A program made the position numbers and the translations under genes. Of a stretch of DNA of 44,513 bases, positions 8,305-16,314 are shown piece by piece. This DNA is from an uncultured bacterium (GTDB taxonomy: Bacteria; Armatimonadota; HRBIN16): positions 1 to 44,513 of the forward strand of contig CALJAP010000014.1 in assembly GCA_938027655.1 (NCBI GenBank). Reading direction: 5' to 3'. Numbering within the stretch: position 1 is the stretch's first letter; each line of letters starts with the position of its first letter. The notes beneath the pieces are model-generated. The model was given only the letters and a program-made list of their open reading frames with translations. It had not been told where the DNA came from and made no database searches.

Positions 8305-8536
8305 TCGGGCAGCTTCGTGCCCGGCAGCCGGGCATAATAGTGCGGTTCCCCGTGCACCACCCGATGGAGCGCGTCGGATGCCAGCCGTTCTGCCTACGCC
8401 GTTGCCAGCAGGCTCAGAACATACAACAAAAACAGCATGCTTGCCACCTGCAAGCCAAACCGACGCATTCCCTCCGCCAGAGCAGCGCCGCCAGTGTGCC
8501 CCCGCGTAACCTGCCAGAACGCCGCCACCGCTGCCA
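8301..8536 (-). pseudogene. Remnant of an unidentified membrane-protein gene with an internal stop
   Basis: Read on the minus strand from about 8536, one frame gives [20 protein letters not shown], then [20 protein letters not shown] and SLLATA. An in-frame TAG at 8396-8394 follows, then AERLASDALHRVVHGEPHYY and ARLPGTKLPD before a TAA at 8303-8301. Both halves have coding-like composition and the first contains a hydrophobic helix. The reading is uninterrupted in the same frame except for the TAG, as in a decayed C-terminus. No family was recognised. The upstream edge coincides with the point where the truncated prepilin frame loses its family pattern. Confidence 0.4.
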
Positions 8537-8818
8537 GAAGATGTTGCGGTTCTTGATGTACGGCTGCAACAGCACCTGTGCTTCGGTGTTGTCGTCGAAG
8601 TCGGGACCGTCGGCGTTGTTCTGCGACATGAAGCGCTCGTCGTAGTCCTGGGCGTACATCAGGAAGGCATTGGTCAACTGTTTCAAGTTGCTCACACAGA
8701 TTGTACGTCGTGCTTGCTCCCGCGCCTGGGCGAACACGGGAAACAGAATCGCTGCCAGTATCGCGATAATCGCGATAACAACCAGCAACTCAATCAAGGT
8801 GAATGCTTTGCACCGCAT
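8414..8818 (-). pseudogene. Truncated prepilin-like gene
   Basis: From ATG 8818 ([14 protein letters not shown]) the frame carries the full N-terminal prepilin helix and the following block [20 protein letters not shown] and [10 protein letters not shown], up to PYIKNRNIF near 8537. Intact members then continue for 150-250 residues to an FADGHVK motif. Here the frame runs into an Arg/Trp/Cys-rich tail ([15 protein letters not shown]) that is an out-of-frame reading of the adjacent remnant, and stops at 8414. The C-terminal two thirds are therefore missing and a deletion junction lies close to 8537. Two in-frame ATG/GTG-type starts upstream exist, but [10 protein letters not shown] fits the family. 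Confidence 0.7.
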
Positions 8819-9015
8819 GAGAACCATCCTGCGTATGGTTATTCGCTCAACCATCCCTACTCTATGCTGGCATTGCTATTCTGTCTAACAGCATACTGGC
8901 TCACATTTCAAAATTCTTTGCCGGTAGCGCACAAACAACACCCCTTGCACCCTTGACGCCAGCTACCCTTGCAGGTGATAATAAAGAAGCGGGTAAGAAG
9001 GACAAAGGAGTGCAC

Positions 9016-9585
9016 ATGGCATCTGCGGTATTCCCTACTGTACGCTGGGGTGAAAGGCTTGCCACTTTCCGTCCGCGTCGTCGGTGGCAGGGCATTCAAC
9101 CGATGCAGGCGGTGTTGCTGTTCGCCTTTTTTGGGGACAGGGTGGTGCTCTGCGACATCGAAGGGCGTGGCTGGAGCGTGCCCAGCGGTCATATCCAGCA
9201 GGGCGAGACGCCGGAGCAGGCAATACGCCGGGAGGCACAGGAGGAGGCAGGTATCCTCCTGAACAGGGTTCAACCGCTCGGCGTCTATACGCTGGAGGAA
9301 CCGGACGGCAGCCGCTGGTACGCCCCGGTGTTTATCGGCGAGGTGGCGCATTTCATCACCATCCCCGATAGCAGCGAGTCGCATGGCATCCTGCTGATAC
9401 CACCGGAAGACGTGCAGGAGGTATACCACCTGTGGGACCCGCTGATAGCGGAGGTCTTCCGCTATGCGCTCGCCCAGTATCGCGAGCGGTTCCGCCCGGG
9501 CGTGCCGTTGCGCGAGGTCTATGAACAGTTCGCCCGCGTGGAGCCCATACCTGAAAACGATACCAGCAGCTATTTTCAGCGATAA
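9016..9585 (+). CDS. NUDIX hydrolase
   Basis: ATG 9016 follows a good AAAGGAG site (9004-9010) and encodes 189 residues. The complete NUDIX box GX5EX7REUXEEXGU is present: it begins GHIQQGETPEQAIR and ends REAQEEAGI, around residues 60-82. It is preceded by WSVPSG and followed by a beta-rich half and a C-terminal helix, VEQ-type, with FRPGVPLREVYEQFARV. NUDIX enzymes cleave nucleoside diphosphates linked to another group with Mg2+, but the substrate cannot be read from sequence. The aminotransferase start lies 11 nt after the stop, so they are probably co-transcribed. Confidence 0.88.
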   Translation: MASAVFPTVRWGERLATFRPRRRWQGIQPMQAVLLFAFFGDRVVLCDIEGRGWSVPSGHIQQGETPEQAIRREAQEEAGILLNRVQPLGVYTLEEPDGSRWYAPVFIGEVAHFITIPDSSESHGILLIPPEDVQEVYHLWDPLIAEVFRYALAQYRERFRPGVPLREVYEQFARVEPIPENDTSSYFQR

Positions 9586-9596
9586 GGAGGTTACGC

Positions 9597-10790
9597 ATGT
9601 TCATCTCGCAACGCGCTCAACGCACCAGCCCATCTCCCACCCTCGCCATCACCGCTAAAGCGCGCAAGATGCGTGAGGAGGGTATCGATGTGCTCTCATT
9701 CGGGGCAGGAGAACCCGACTTCGATACCCCCGAGTTCATTAAGGATGCCGCCATCACTGCCTTGCGAGAGGGCTTCACCAAGTACACACCGACCGCAGGC
9801 ATCGAGCCACTGCGCAAAGCGATTTGCGACAAGCTCTGGCGCGATAACGGACTGAAGTATGAACCGAACCAGATTATCGTCACCTGCGGAGGCAAGCACG
9901 CGCTATACAACACCTTTCAGGTTATCTGTGACCCCGGTGACGAGGTGATTATCCCCGCCCCCTACTGGGTGAGCTACCCGGAGATGGTCAAACTTGCCGA
10001 CGGCGTGCCGGTGTTCGTGTACGCGGATGAGAGCACCGGTTTCGTGCCTACCATCGACGCCATTCGCGAGAAGATAACCGCGCGCACGCGAGCCATTGTG
10101 GTCAACAGCCCGTGTAACCCAACCGGCGCGGTGTTCCCCCGCCAGAGGCTGGAAGAGATTGCCGACCTCGCGCTTCGGCACGACTTGTACATCATCTCCG
10201 ACGAGATTTACGAGAAGATGGTATACGACGGGCACGAGCACTTCAGCATCGCCAGCCTGGGCGAGGAGGTGAAAAAGCGCACCATTCTGGTCAACGGGAT
10301 GTCCAAAGCGTACTCGATGACCGGCTGGCGCATTGGCTACGCCGCGGCGGAGCGCGAGCTGATCGCTGCCATGACGCGCATCCAGGACCAGTCCACCTCC
10401 AATCCCACCTCTATCGCGCAGCGAGCCGCGCTGGCGGCACTACAAGCATCGGAGGACGCAGTAAAGCAGATGGTCACAGCGTTCGCCGAGCGCAGGCGGG
10501 CGATTGTAGACGGCTTGAATAACATCCCCGGTTTCCGCTGCGCCGAGCCGGGCGGGGCGTTCTACGCCTTCCCCAATGTGTCCGCGCTGTACGGCAAGCG
10601 ATGGGGCGACCGCGTGCTCAACAACTCGGATGCTTTTGCAGAGTATCTGCTGGAGGTGGCGCGGGTGGCGGTCGTGCCGGGCAGCGGCTTCGGTGCGGAT
10701 GAGAACATCCGTCTGTCCTATGCCTGCTCGCTGGACACCATCCGCAACGGTCTCGCCCGCATTGCGGAGGCGGTGCAGGCGCTGGGGTAA
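9597..10790 (+). CDS. Class I pyridoxal-phosphate aminotransferase, aspartate aminotransferase type
   Basis: The 397-residue protein follows an AAGGAGG site and has the AspC/AspB-type (subgroup Ib) layout: LSFGAGEPDFDTPEFI near the start, KYTPTAGIEPLR, PAPYWVSYPEM, NSPCNPTGAVF (Asn170 region), SDEIYEKMVYDG and the PLP-lysine motif SKAYSMTGWRIGYAA with Lys237. The C-terminus holds the arginine region NIRLSYACS. It should transfer the amino group between aspartate and 2-oxoglutarate; prephenate or other acceptors are possible in this subgroup. It lies directly downstream of the NUDIX gene. Confidence 0.92.
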   Translation: MFISQRAQRTSPSPTLAITAKARKMREEGIDVLSFGAGEPDFDTPEFIKDAAITALREGFTKYTPTAGIEPLRKAICDKLWRDNGLKYEPNQIIVTCGGKHALYNTFQVICDPGDEVIIPAPYWVSYPEMVKLADGVPVFVYADESTGFVPTIDAIREKITARTRAIVVNSPCNPTGAVFPRQRLEEIADLALRHDLYIISDEIYEKMVYDGHEHFSIASLGEEVKKRTILVNGMSKAYSMTGWRIGYAAAERELIAAMTRIQDQSTSNPTSIAQRAALAALQASEDAVKQMVTAFAERRRAIVDGLNNIPGFRCAEPGGAFYAFPNVSALYGKRWGDRVLNNSDAFAEYLLEVARVAVVPGSGFGADENIRLSYACSLDTIRNGLARIAEAVQALG

Positions 10791-10854
10791 CCGTACCACC
10801 ACTCCGGGCGTCTAAAAGGCAAAACAACGCGGGAACAGAGGAGGAAATCCGGCA

Positions 10855-12201
10855 ATGCCATCATCTCCGGTTTTGCACGTTCGCGCTGTTACCCGTGAGG
10901 GACGACCGGTCAAAGACGCACAGATTCTGGTGTGGCGCATTATCCCTGCCGGCGCACTGAAGCCTCTGCTGGGAAACTGGAGCACCTCTGAGACCGGCGA
11001 ATTGCGTACCCAGCTCCCCCTGCCCTCTGAACTGCTCACCGTTGCCAGAGAAAGCCAGACACCCCTGCGCTTTCTGGTGTTGGCATGGCATCCGCAAGCA
11101 GGTTGGGCGTGGAGCGTTGCCCGTCAGGATGCCCTGCAGAACATGAAGCTGACCCTTGCTTTGGCGGGGCAATGTACCTGGACGGTGCAAAACTGCTTCG
11201 GTGAACCCGCAAAGGGGCTGATGGGACGAATCGTTCAGCTGCGGATACCCGAGATTGCCACGCCGATACCTCTCCCGCAGATGCCTGAGGCGATTTTGCA
11301 GACGAACGCAGAGGGCAAGCTCACAGTAGGGTTGCCCGTTGGGGTTACCGCCTACTGGGCTTGGGGCGGAGAACTGCCTGCGGGAATGCACTGGCGGTTC
11401 CACGAACCGGTTCCTCTGAACGTCGGTGAACAGCGTGTGCGTTACCACTTGGGCACGCGAGAGGTGCGCGGCAGGCTGGTAGACGCCCGTACCCACCAGC
11501 CATTACGCGGGGAAGCGGTGCTATTGCACACACAACCCCACGTATTTTTCCAATGCGTGCCCACTGCCTACCTGACTCTTACCGATGCACAGGGGTGGTT
11601 TACCCTATATCTTCCGCCCGAACCCACCGGTCCGGTCATCCCCACGCTGTGTCGCTTCTCCAGCGGTGCTGAGTTGTGGGCGAGCCTGATTCCACTGGAT
11701 GCACGCCCGCCTGTGCAGGCAGCCTGCGAGCGCTGGGATCTGGGTGAGGTCGCTCTCAGCGCGCCGGATGCGTTCATGGTGGGAGAGGTGAGAGGGTCTA
11801 ACGGCAAACCGGTACCGTTTGCGCTGGTTGCAGGTCAGCAGAAACAGTCGGAAGCGCAGACAAGGTTCACAGAAATTACCTGTAAAGTAACCACCTGTGC
11901 CGGAGTGCGAAGAACACTGCAGCAACGTATCCGTCCTAGCAGAGCGTTCGCCTGTGCGTTTGCGGATGGGCAGGGGCGGTTCCGCCTGTCGGTGCGAGCG
12001 GGCGACTGGTGGTTGCGTGCATATCCCGTACACTTACCCAATGAGCCTGCGCCCACGTCGTCGCCACCCTTACCCTGTCGGATACCCTCCGTGAGCGTGG
12101 ATACCCAATGGACGGCGACGCGGGTGAACGCCGGTCAAACGGTGAAGGTGCAGCTATCGCTCAGCGCGGGCATGCCTGTTCGCCCGATACGTGTTTCGTA
12201 G
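10855..12201 (+). CDS. Unrecognised beta-rich protein with carboxypeptidase-regulatory-like repeats
   Basis: The 448-residue product starts at ATG 10855 after GGAGGAAA. I recognise no named family. Several segments look like Ig/carboxypeptidase-D regulatory (CarboxypepD_reg) beta sandwiches: VRAVTREGRPVKDAQILVW at the start, VRGRLVDARTHQPLRGEAVLL then TDAQGWFTLYLPPEP around 205-255, and VGEVRGSNGKPVPFALVAG then DGQGRFRLSVRAGDWWLRAY in the last third. There is no signal peptide or membrane helix, so unlike most proteins with such repeats it may be cytosolic, or exported by an unrecognised route. It is single-gene and convergent with the URO-D-like gene. The function is unknown. Confidence 0.65.
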   Translation: MPSSPVLHVRAVTREGRPVKDAQILVWRIIPAGALKPLLGNWSTSETGELRTQLPLPSELLTVARESQTPLRFLVLAWHPQAGWAWSVARQDALQNMKLTLALAGQCTWTVQNCFGEPAKGLMGRIVQLRIPEIATPIPLPQMPEAILQTNAEGKLTVGLPVGVTAYWAWGGELPAGMHWRFHEPVPLNVGEQRVRYHLGTREVRGRLVDARTHQPLRGEAVLLHTQPHVFFQCVPTAYLTLTDAQGWFTLYLPPEPTGPVIPTLCRFSSGAELWASLIPLDARPPVQAACERWDLGEVALSAPDAFMVGEVRGSNGKPVPFALVAGQQKQSEAQTRFTEITCKVTTCAGVRRTLQQRIRPSRAFACAFADGQGRFRLSVRAGDWWLRAYPVHLPNEPAPTSSPPLPCRIPSVSVDTQWTATRVNAGQTVKVQLSLSAGMPVRPIRVS

Positions 12202-12227
12202 GGGCAGACCCGTGTGTCTGCCCCTAC
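12198..12227. repeat. Perfect 12-bp inverted repeat, REP-like, acting as a bidirectional terminator
   Basis: GTAGGGGCAGAC (12198-12209) and GTCTGCCCCTAC (12216-12227) form a perfect 12-bp stem with a 6-nt loop. It begins inside the last codons of the preceding gene and lies 7 bp before the stop of the convergent URO-D gene. The GTAGGGGC...GCCCCTAC style resembles dispersed palindromic repeats known in several phyla. It can terminate transcription from both sides. Confidence 0.6.
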
Positions 12228-12234
12228 ACGACCG

Positions 12235-13296
12235 TTATCCGTACTGCCCGTATTTGCGCACCAGGTCTATGGTGCGACAGTATTGCTCGAAGCTCACACT
12301 GGGCGGTACGGAGTGGTCGCTGTGATACAGGTAGCCTCCGCCTTTCATGGCTACTTCGAACTTGCTGCGTATCTCCTCTTCGATTACGCTGGGGTCAGGG
12401 TCTGCCATCTTGCGCGCATCGATGTTGCCCATGAAAGCGAGGCGGTCGCCGTACTGCTTCTTCAGCTCGCGCACGTCCATGTTCGCTTTCGCCTCCAAGG
12501 GTTGCAGGCAGTCGATGCCTGCTTCGATCAAGCCCGGTATCAGCAGGCGCACGTCGCCGTCGGTGTGGTAGATGACCGGCATACCCCGGCTGTGGAAGAA
12601 GTCGCACAGCATCTTGTCCGACTCCAGAATGCACTCTCTGTACATCTTTGGCGAGAAGAGCGGCCCGTTGCGATAGCCCATGTCGTTGAACAGGAAGGCT
12701 GCGTCGCACGGATAGCCTGAATCGAGAATCATCCGCGCCATCTCCAGCACCAGCAGAGCATGGGTCTGCACCATATCGCGGAACCAGTCGGGGTCATCGT
12801 GCATGATAACCAGCAGCTCTTCGCTCTTCACGTAGGACTGCAGATGGTCGTACCCAACAGCCGCGGTCAGCACAATGCACTTGTTCTCCGAGCGAGCCTG
12901 CTGGTAGCGCTGGCGCAGAGACACCCAGTCCACGCGGGTATAGTCCGGACGCAGGCGTTCTTTGATGCGTAGCCAGTCCTCTTTGCTCTTCACCGCCCAG
13001 TCGATAATCTCAGGCGTGCTGGCGTAGGTACGGAAGTTCTTGCGCACGCCGCCGTAGGGAGTGGTCTGGACAATCACATGGTCGTCCTTGTACAGCGTTT
13101 TGACCTCGAACATGGGCGAGGGGTCAAAGCCGACGCCCACAATCTCGTAGCCGAAGTAGTCTTCCGCGGGGATTTCGGCGGGCAGTCCTTCACGCTGCCA
13201 CCGGCGGACGGTCTCCGCCCACAAGCCGTCGTGCACAGGCACGCGGTCCGGCTCCTCGCGACGCAGTGCTTTCAACACACGTTCTCGCGGTGTCAT
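12235..13296 (-). CDS. Uroporphyrinogen decarboxylase (URO-D)-like protein, possible corrinoid methyltransferase
   Basis: The 353-residue protein starts MTPRERVLKALRREEPDRVPV, the standard opening of the URO-D/MtaA/CmuA superfamily, and ends YLYHSDHSVPPSVSFEQYCR, the standard closing block. The central GMPVIYHTDGDVRLLIPGLIEAGIDCLQPLEAKANMDV is a conserved TIM-barrel strand. Superfamily members either decarboxylate uroporphyrinogen III or move methyl groups to or from corrinoids. The MtaA-type zinc motif HxC is HTD here, and the HemE N-terminal RQAG motif is absent, so neither role is assured. It lies 212 bp downstream of the second URO-D gene on the same strand. A one-carbon role is suggested by the nearby MtaB. 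Confidence 0.85.
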   Translation of the reverse strand: MTPRERVLKALRREEPDRVPVHDGLWAETVRRWQREGLPAEIPAEDYFGYEIVGVGFDPSPMFEVKTLYKDDHVIVQTTPYGGVRKNFRTYASTPEIIDWAVKSKEDWLRIKERLRPDYTRVDWVSLRQRYQQARSENKCIVLTAAVGYDHLQSYVKSEELLVIMHDDPDWFRDMVQTHALLVLEMARMILDSGYPCDAAFLFNDMGYRNGPLFSPKMYRECILESDKMLCDFFHSRGMPVIYHTDGDVRLLIPGLIEAGIDCLQPLEAKANMDVRELKKQYGDRLAFMGNIDARKMADPDPSVIEEEIRSKFEVAMKGGGYLYHSDHSVPPSVSFEQYCRTIDLVRKYGQYG

Positions 13297-13408
13297 TGCA
13301 GCAACACCTCCCGTTGTGGTGCTACTTACGATTTCGCCGATACAGCAGGGATTATCCTTGTTTGTATGTGAAGAGAAAAATAGAGTCCGGAGGCATGTTT
13401 CGGTCTAC

Positions 13409-13462
13409 TTTGTCATGCTGCTAGCCGCGCATGTAACTAACAGAGTGTCAGCGAAGCATCTC
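13409..13462 (+). repeat. Dispersed TGTCATGCTG...GCGAAGCATCTC repeat, copy A
   Basis: TTTGTCATGCTG (13409-13420) is followed after a 26-bp insertion by GTGTCAGCGAAGCATCTC (ending 13462). Copy B at 16112-16143 has the same two blocks fused, in inverted orientation. A further half-copy, TGTCATGCTCAACAG, follows at 13473. The 212-bp gap between the two URO-D genes holds nothing else recognisable. Confidence 0.5.
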
Positions 13463-13508
13463 GTCTTTTTCCTGTCATGCTCAACAGGGCGAAAGGGGTT
13501 GCCCGGCA

Positions 13509-14576
13509 CTACCCATACCTGCCGTACTTCCGTACCAGATCCACCACCTGCGCGTAGCGTGCCATACTGACCGTCGGCGGGATGGAGTGGTCGCTATGGT
13601 ACATGTAGCCGCCGCCTTCCATCGCCACTGCAAGCTTGCTGCGTATCTCCTCCTCCAGCTCCTCGTCGGTTCCGTAAGCCATCACATCCGCGCTGATGTT
13701 GCCGAAGAAGACAATCTGCGTGCCATAGAGCTTCTTCAGCTCGCGCACGTCGTTGCCTGCTCGCGCCTCCAGAGGTTGGATGGCATCGAAGCCTGCCTCG
13801 ATGAGCAACGGGATGAACCGCCGCACATCGCCGTCGCAGTGCAGCAGCATCGGTATCCCCTGCGCCTCACACCACGCCTTCACCTTGCGATGACAGGGCA
13901 TCAACAGCTCGCGGTAGGCGCGCGGCGAGAAGAGCATCCCGTTCTTGTAGCACAGGTCGGAGAAGAACCACAGCCCGTCGAAGGTGATACCCCTCTCCAC
14001 GCACAGCTGACACATCCCCAACAGGAAATCGGTATAGGTGTTCAGGATGTCGGCGATGAGGTCGGGTTGTTCGGCAATCAGGGGCAAGGCGTTCTGGAAG
14101 CCCATCAGGTGGTCGAGCACATACCACATCGGCTCGACCGGCTCCGCCACCACAAACCAGTCCTGCTCGCGCCAGTCACGGTAGTTCTGAATCATCCATT
14201 CGGGGATACGGTCGAGGCTTGGCTGTAAGCGCGGCTTTACCTTCAACCACTCATCCCAGCTCTGCACGCTGCACTCCAGCCGGGCAGGGGGTGCGTACGA
14301 ATCCTTCCACTCTTTCACCACCAGCCCGTTGGCGTTACGGTAGATACGCCAGCGGTCGGTCTCTTCGATCATTTCCACCGGCAGCTGCAGCGAGCCATCG
14401 AAGCCGAAACGCTCGATCCCGTCCAGTCCGAAGTAGTCCACCGGGTCTGCCCCTTTGGGGAAGCCCTCCTGTTGCCAGCGCACGAGGGTGTCGGGCCAGA
14501 AGGTGATATCGAGCATAGGCACGCGATCGGGAATACCGCGCGCCAGCGTGGTCCGGATGCGTTCACGTGAGTTCAT
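13509..14576 (-). CDS. URO-D-like protein translationally coupled to MtaB
   Basis: ATG 14576 overlaps the TGA of the upstream mtaB-like gene (ATGA), which fixes the start; the longer open frame upstream is not used. The 355-residue product opens MNSRERIRTTLARGIPDRVPM and closes YMYHSDHSIPPTVSMARYAQ. The barrel block GIPMLLHCDGDVRRFIPLLIEAGFDAIQPLEARAGNDVRELKKLYG is nearly identical in plan to the gene at 12235, so they are paralogues. The MtaA-type HxC zinc pair reads HCD here. Direct coupling to an MtaB homologue suggests that it handles methyl groups on a corrinoid, as MtaA does with coenzyme M, but the acceptor is unknown. Confidence 0.87.
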   Translation of the reverse strand: MNSRERIRTTLARGIPDRVPMLDITFWPDTLVRWQQEGFPKGADPVDYFGLDGIERFGFDGSLQLPVEMIEETDRWRIYRNANGLVVKEWKDSYAPPARLECSVQSWDEWLKVKPRLQPSLDRIPEWMIQNYRDWREQDWFVVAEPVEPMWYVLDHLMGFQNALPLIAEQPDLIADILNTYTDFLLGMCQLCVERGITFDGLWFFSDLCYKNGMLFSPRAYRELLMPCHRKVKAWCEAQGIPMLLHCDGDVRRFIPLLIEAGFDAIQPLEARAGNDVRELKKLYGTQIVFFGNISADVMAYGTDEELEEEIRSKLAVAMEGGGYMYHSDHSIPPTVSMARYAQVVDLVRKYGRYG

Positions 14577-15964
14577 GTGCTCAACCCATATTCCGCAGGG
14601 ATATACAATGAACCGTAATTGAGGTCCGCCCGCTGGCGGAGTGCGTCGGCGTCTTCGGGCAGGTCGGCGAGGGCGTCTTCTATCATGCCCAGCCACCGCT
14701 CCTCACGTTGCTCCAGGGTCATGTTGCCTTCGCGCACGGCGCGGCGTATCTCCTCCGTCGCATAGCGTGCCATCGCCAGCGTGCGAGCGTAATGGTCCTC
14801 GCCTGCCCCGACGATACGCTTTCCTGCCTCATATACTACGCGCAGGTCAAGCATCAACGCCTGCGGGTCGCGATGGTGGTCAGACAGCACCAGCAGGTCG
14901 CGCAGGGTATGACCCTGCCCCTGCTTGAGAGCGGTGTTCATCAACCGACAGTCGTAAGCGAGGATTTCAGTAAATACCGCCGGCGCGTAACCGCCCAGCA
15001 GACGCACGTCCTGCACCGTCTCGTTGCTCCACAGGTCACATACCGCCGCGGCGATATTGCCCAGCGGCGAGGAGTGTGCGCACGCGCTGGATTTCCCCTC
15101 CATGCTAATGGGCACACCGGTTAGGGCTTTGATCACGGGGTTCTCGTATCCACAGTCCTTCAGCGGGCCCGTCGCGCCCATCTCCACCGCCACCAGCGAG
15201 CGCGGTACCGTCATCAGCCGGACGACAGCCGCCAGCACTTTGGGCAGTAACCCCTGATACGCCAGTTGCATCGCGGTATTGCCGAAGCCGCAGGCGGTAT
15301 CGCCTCCAGGCACCACCTTGTAGCGATGCGCGATGTCCACAATGGCTTCCCATAGCGATTCCATGTCGCGCGGCGCCAGCACTCCCAGCGCGAAGGCGAT
15401 GCCTTCCATGTCGCCCTGCACCAGCGCGTGGTCGTTGACCTCTTTGCCGCCGGTGCTTTCGATGGAGAGGATATCCGCGCCGGCGTCCGCACATCGCTCA
15501 AAAGCCTGTAGCATGGTGGCGAACAGCTCACCGGTGCGCATGTGCGGGGGACGCTGCTGGTCGCGGATGTCAGCGACGGTCACACGCAGGGCAGAACGCA
15601 GTCCGTAGCGCTGTTCAAAATCTTCCATCAACGCCTTGATATCCGCTGTCACCAGTGCGCCCCAGTCGGGATGCAGAGTCAGCTCGTACAGGTGCTCCAA
15701 CTCCAGCACTAGAGCAGAGAGCCCTTGCTGCACGGCGCGGGTGAGGATGCGCTCCACCATCTCGCGAAACCGCTGGCGCACATCAGGCAGAGTTTCTTCG
15801 CGTATCGCCATCGGCGGCAGGGTAAAGTTCACTTCGGGTATCACTTCCCCAGCTCCGACGAGTACTCCATTACCACAGGCGATAGGCTTCGCCGCCGAAC
15901 CAAAAATCATCTCCTCCGGCGAGGAATACGCCATCCCTGTAACCGGCTTGCGGTGATAAGACAT
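14573..15964 (-). CDS. mtaB: MtaB-like methanol:corrinoid methyltransferase
   Basis: ATG 15964 has a perfect AGGAGGT site 6 nt upstream. The 463-residue protein begins with the MtaB hallmark MAYSSPEEMIFGSAAKPI. In Methanosarcina MtaB, a zinc ion held by Glu164, Cys220 and Cys269 activates methanol, which methylates the corrinoid on MtaC. The corresponding residues appear present: Glu169 in ILSIESTGGKEVNDHAL, Cys225 in GGDTACGFGNTAMQLAY and Cys271 in LKDCGYENPVIKALTGVP. Length matches the family. No corrinoid protein (MtaC) or RamA-type activator lies in the window. Methanol, or a methoxylated compound handled by an MtaB relative, is the likely methyl donor. It overlaps the downstream URO-D gene by 4 nt. 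Confidence 0.88.
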   Translation of the reverse strand: MSYHRKPVTGMAYSSPEEMIFGSAAKPIACGNGVLVGAGEVIPEVNFTLPPMAIREETLPDVRQRFREMVERILTRAVQQGLSALVLELEHLYELTLHPDWGALVTADIKALMEDFEQRYGLRSALRVTVADIRDQQRPPHMRTGELFATMLQAFERCADAGADILSIESTGGKEVNDHALVQGDMEGIAFALGVLAPRDMESLWEAIVDIAHRYKVVPGGDTACGFGNTAMQLAYQGLLPKVLAAVVRLMTVPRSLVAVEMGATGPLKDCGYENPVIKALTGVPISMEGKSSACAHSSPLGNIAAAVCDLWSNETVQDVRLLGGYAPAVFTEILAYDCRLMNTALKQGQGHTLRDLLVLSDHHRDPQALMLDLRVVYEAGKRIVGAGEDHYARTLAMARYATEEIRRAVREGNMTLEQREERWLGMIEDALADLPEDADALRQRADLNYGSLYIPAEYGLST

Positions 15965-16111
15965 GATGCACCTCCTGACGAAATCTCTGTTTGACAAGAA
16001 TAATTTACGTGCTTCAGTAAGTAAATCCTGTATTACTCTGCCAACCTTGATTATTTGGATGCAGACAAGGCGGTTTTACGCCCTCACCGTGCCGAACTTT
16101 AACGACATACT

Positions 16112-16143
16112 GAGATGCTTCGCTGACGCTCAGCGTGACAAAA
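16112..16143 (-). repeat. Dispersed TGTCA-type repeat, copy B
   Basis: The minus-strand reading TTTGTCACGCTGAGCG followed by TCAGCGAAGCATCTC matches copy A at 13409-13462 in inverted orientation. The two copies bracket the mtaB/URO-D operon. This class of short intergenic repeat is common in several thermophile genomes. Confidence 0.5.
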
Positions 16144-16162
16144 TAGGGTGAAAAACAGTCCT

Positions 16163-16272
16163 CCCACCATTGAAATGGTGGGCTATGGTGAGGAGAAACC
16201 TGTCTTCACAAGTTTTCCAATCCGCGCAGGCGGATTTTGCTCCTTTCATAGCCCATGATTTCAATCGTGGGG
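16163..16272. repeat. Nested-palindrome, MITE/REP-like element
   Basis: Three hairpins sit in a row: CCCACCATT-GA-AATGGTGGG (16163-16182), AATCCGC-GCAG-GCGGATT (16219-16236) and CCCATGATT-TC-AATCGTGGG (16252-16271, one G-T/A-C irregularity). The two outer hairpins plus their flanks (CTATG...GGAG and CTCC...CATAG) are also an imperfect inverted repeat of one another, about 33 bp each. This hairpin-(GCGGAT)-hairpin architecture resembles dispersed nested repeats of other bacterial phyla. It lies 40 bp beyond the end of the restriction endonuclease gene, and it and copy B account for most of the 350-bp gap 15965-16314. Confidence 0.6.
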
Positions 16273-16314
16273 TGCAGCCATGGAAAACGGTCTCTTGAAA
16301 CAGTTAGCAGGAGG

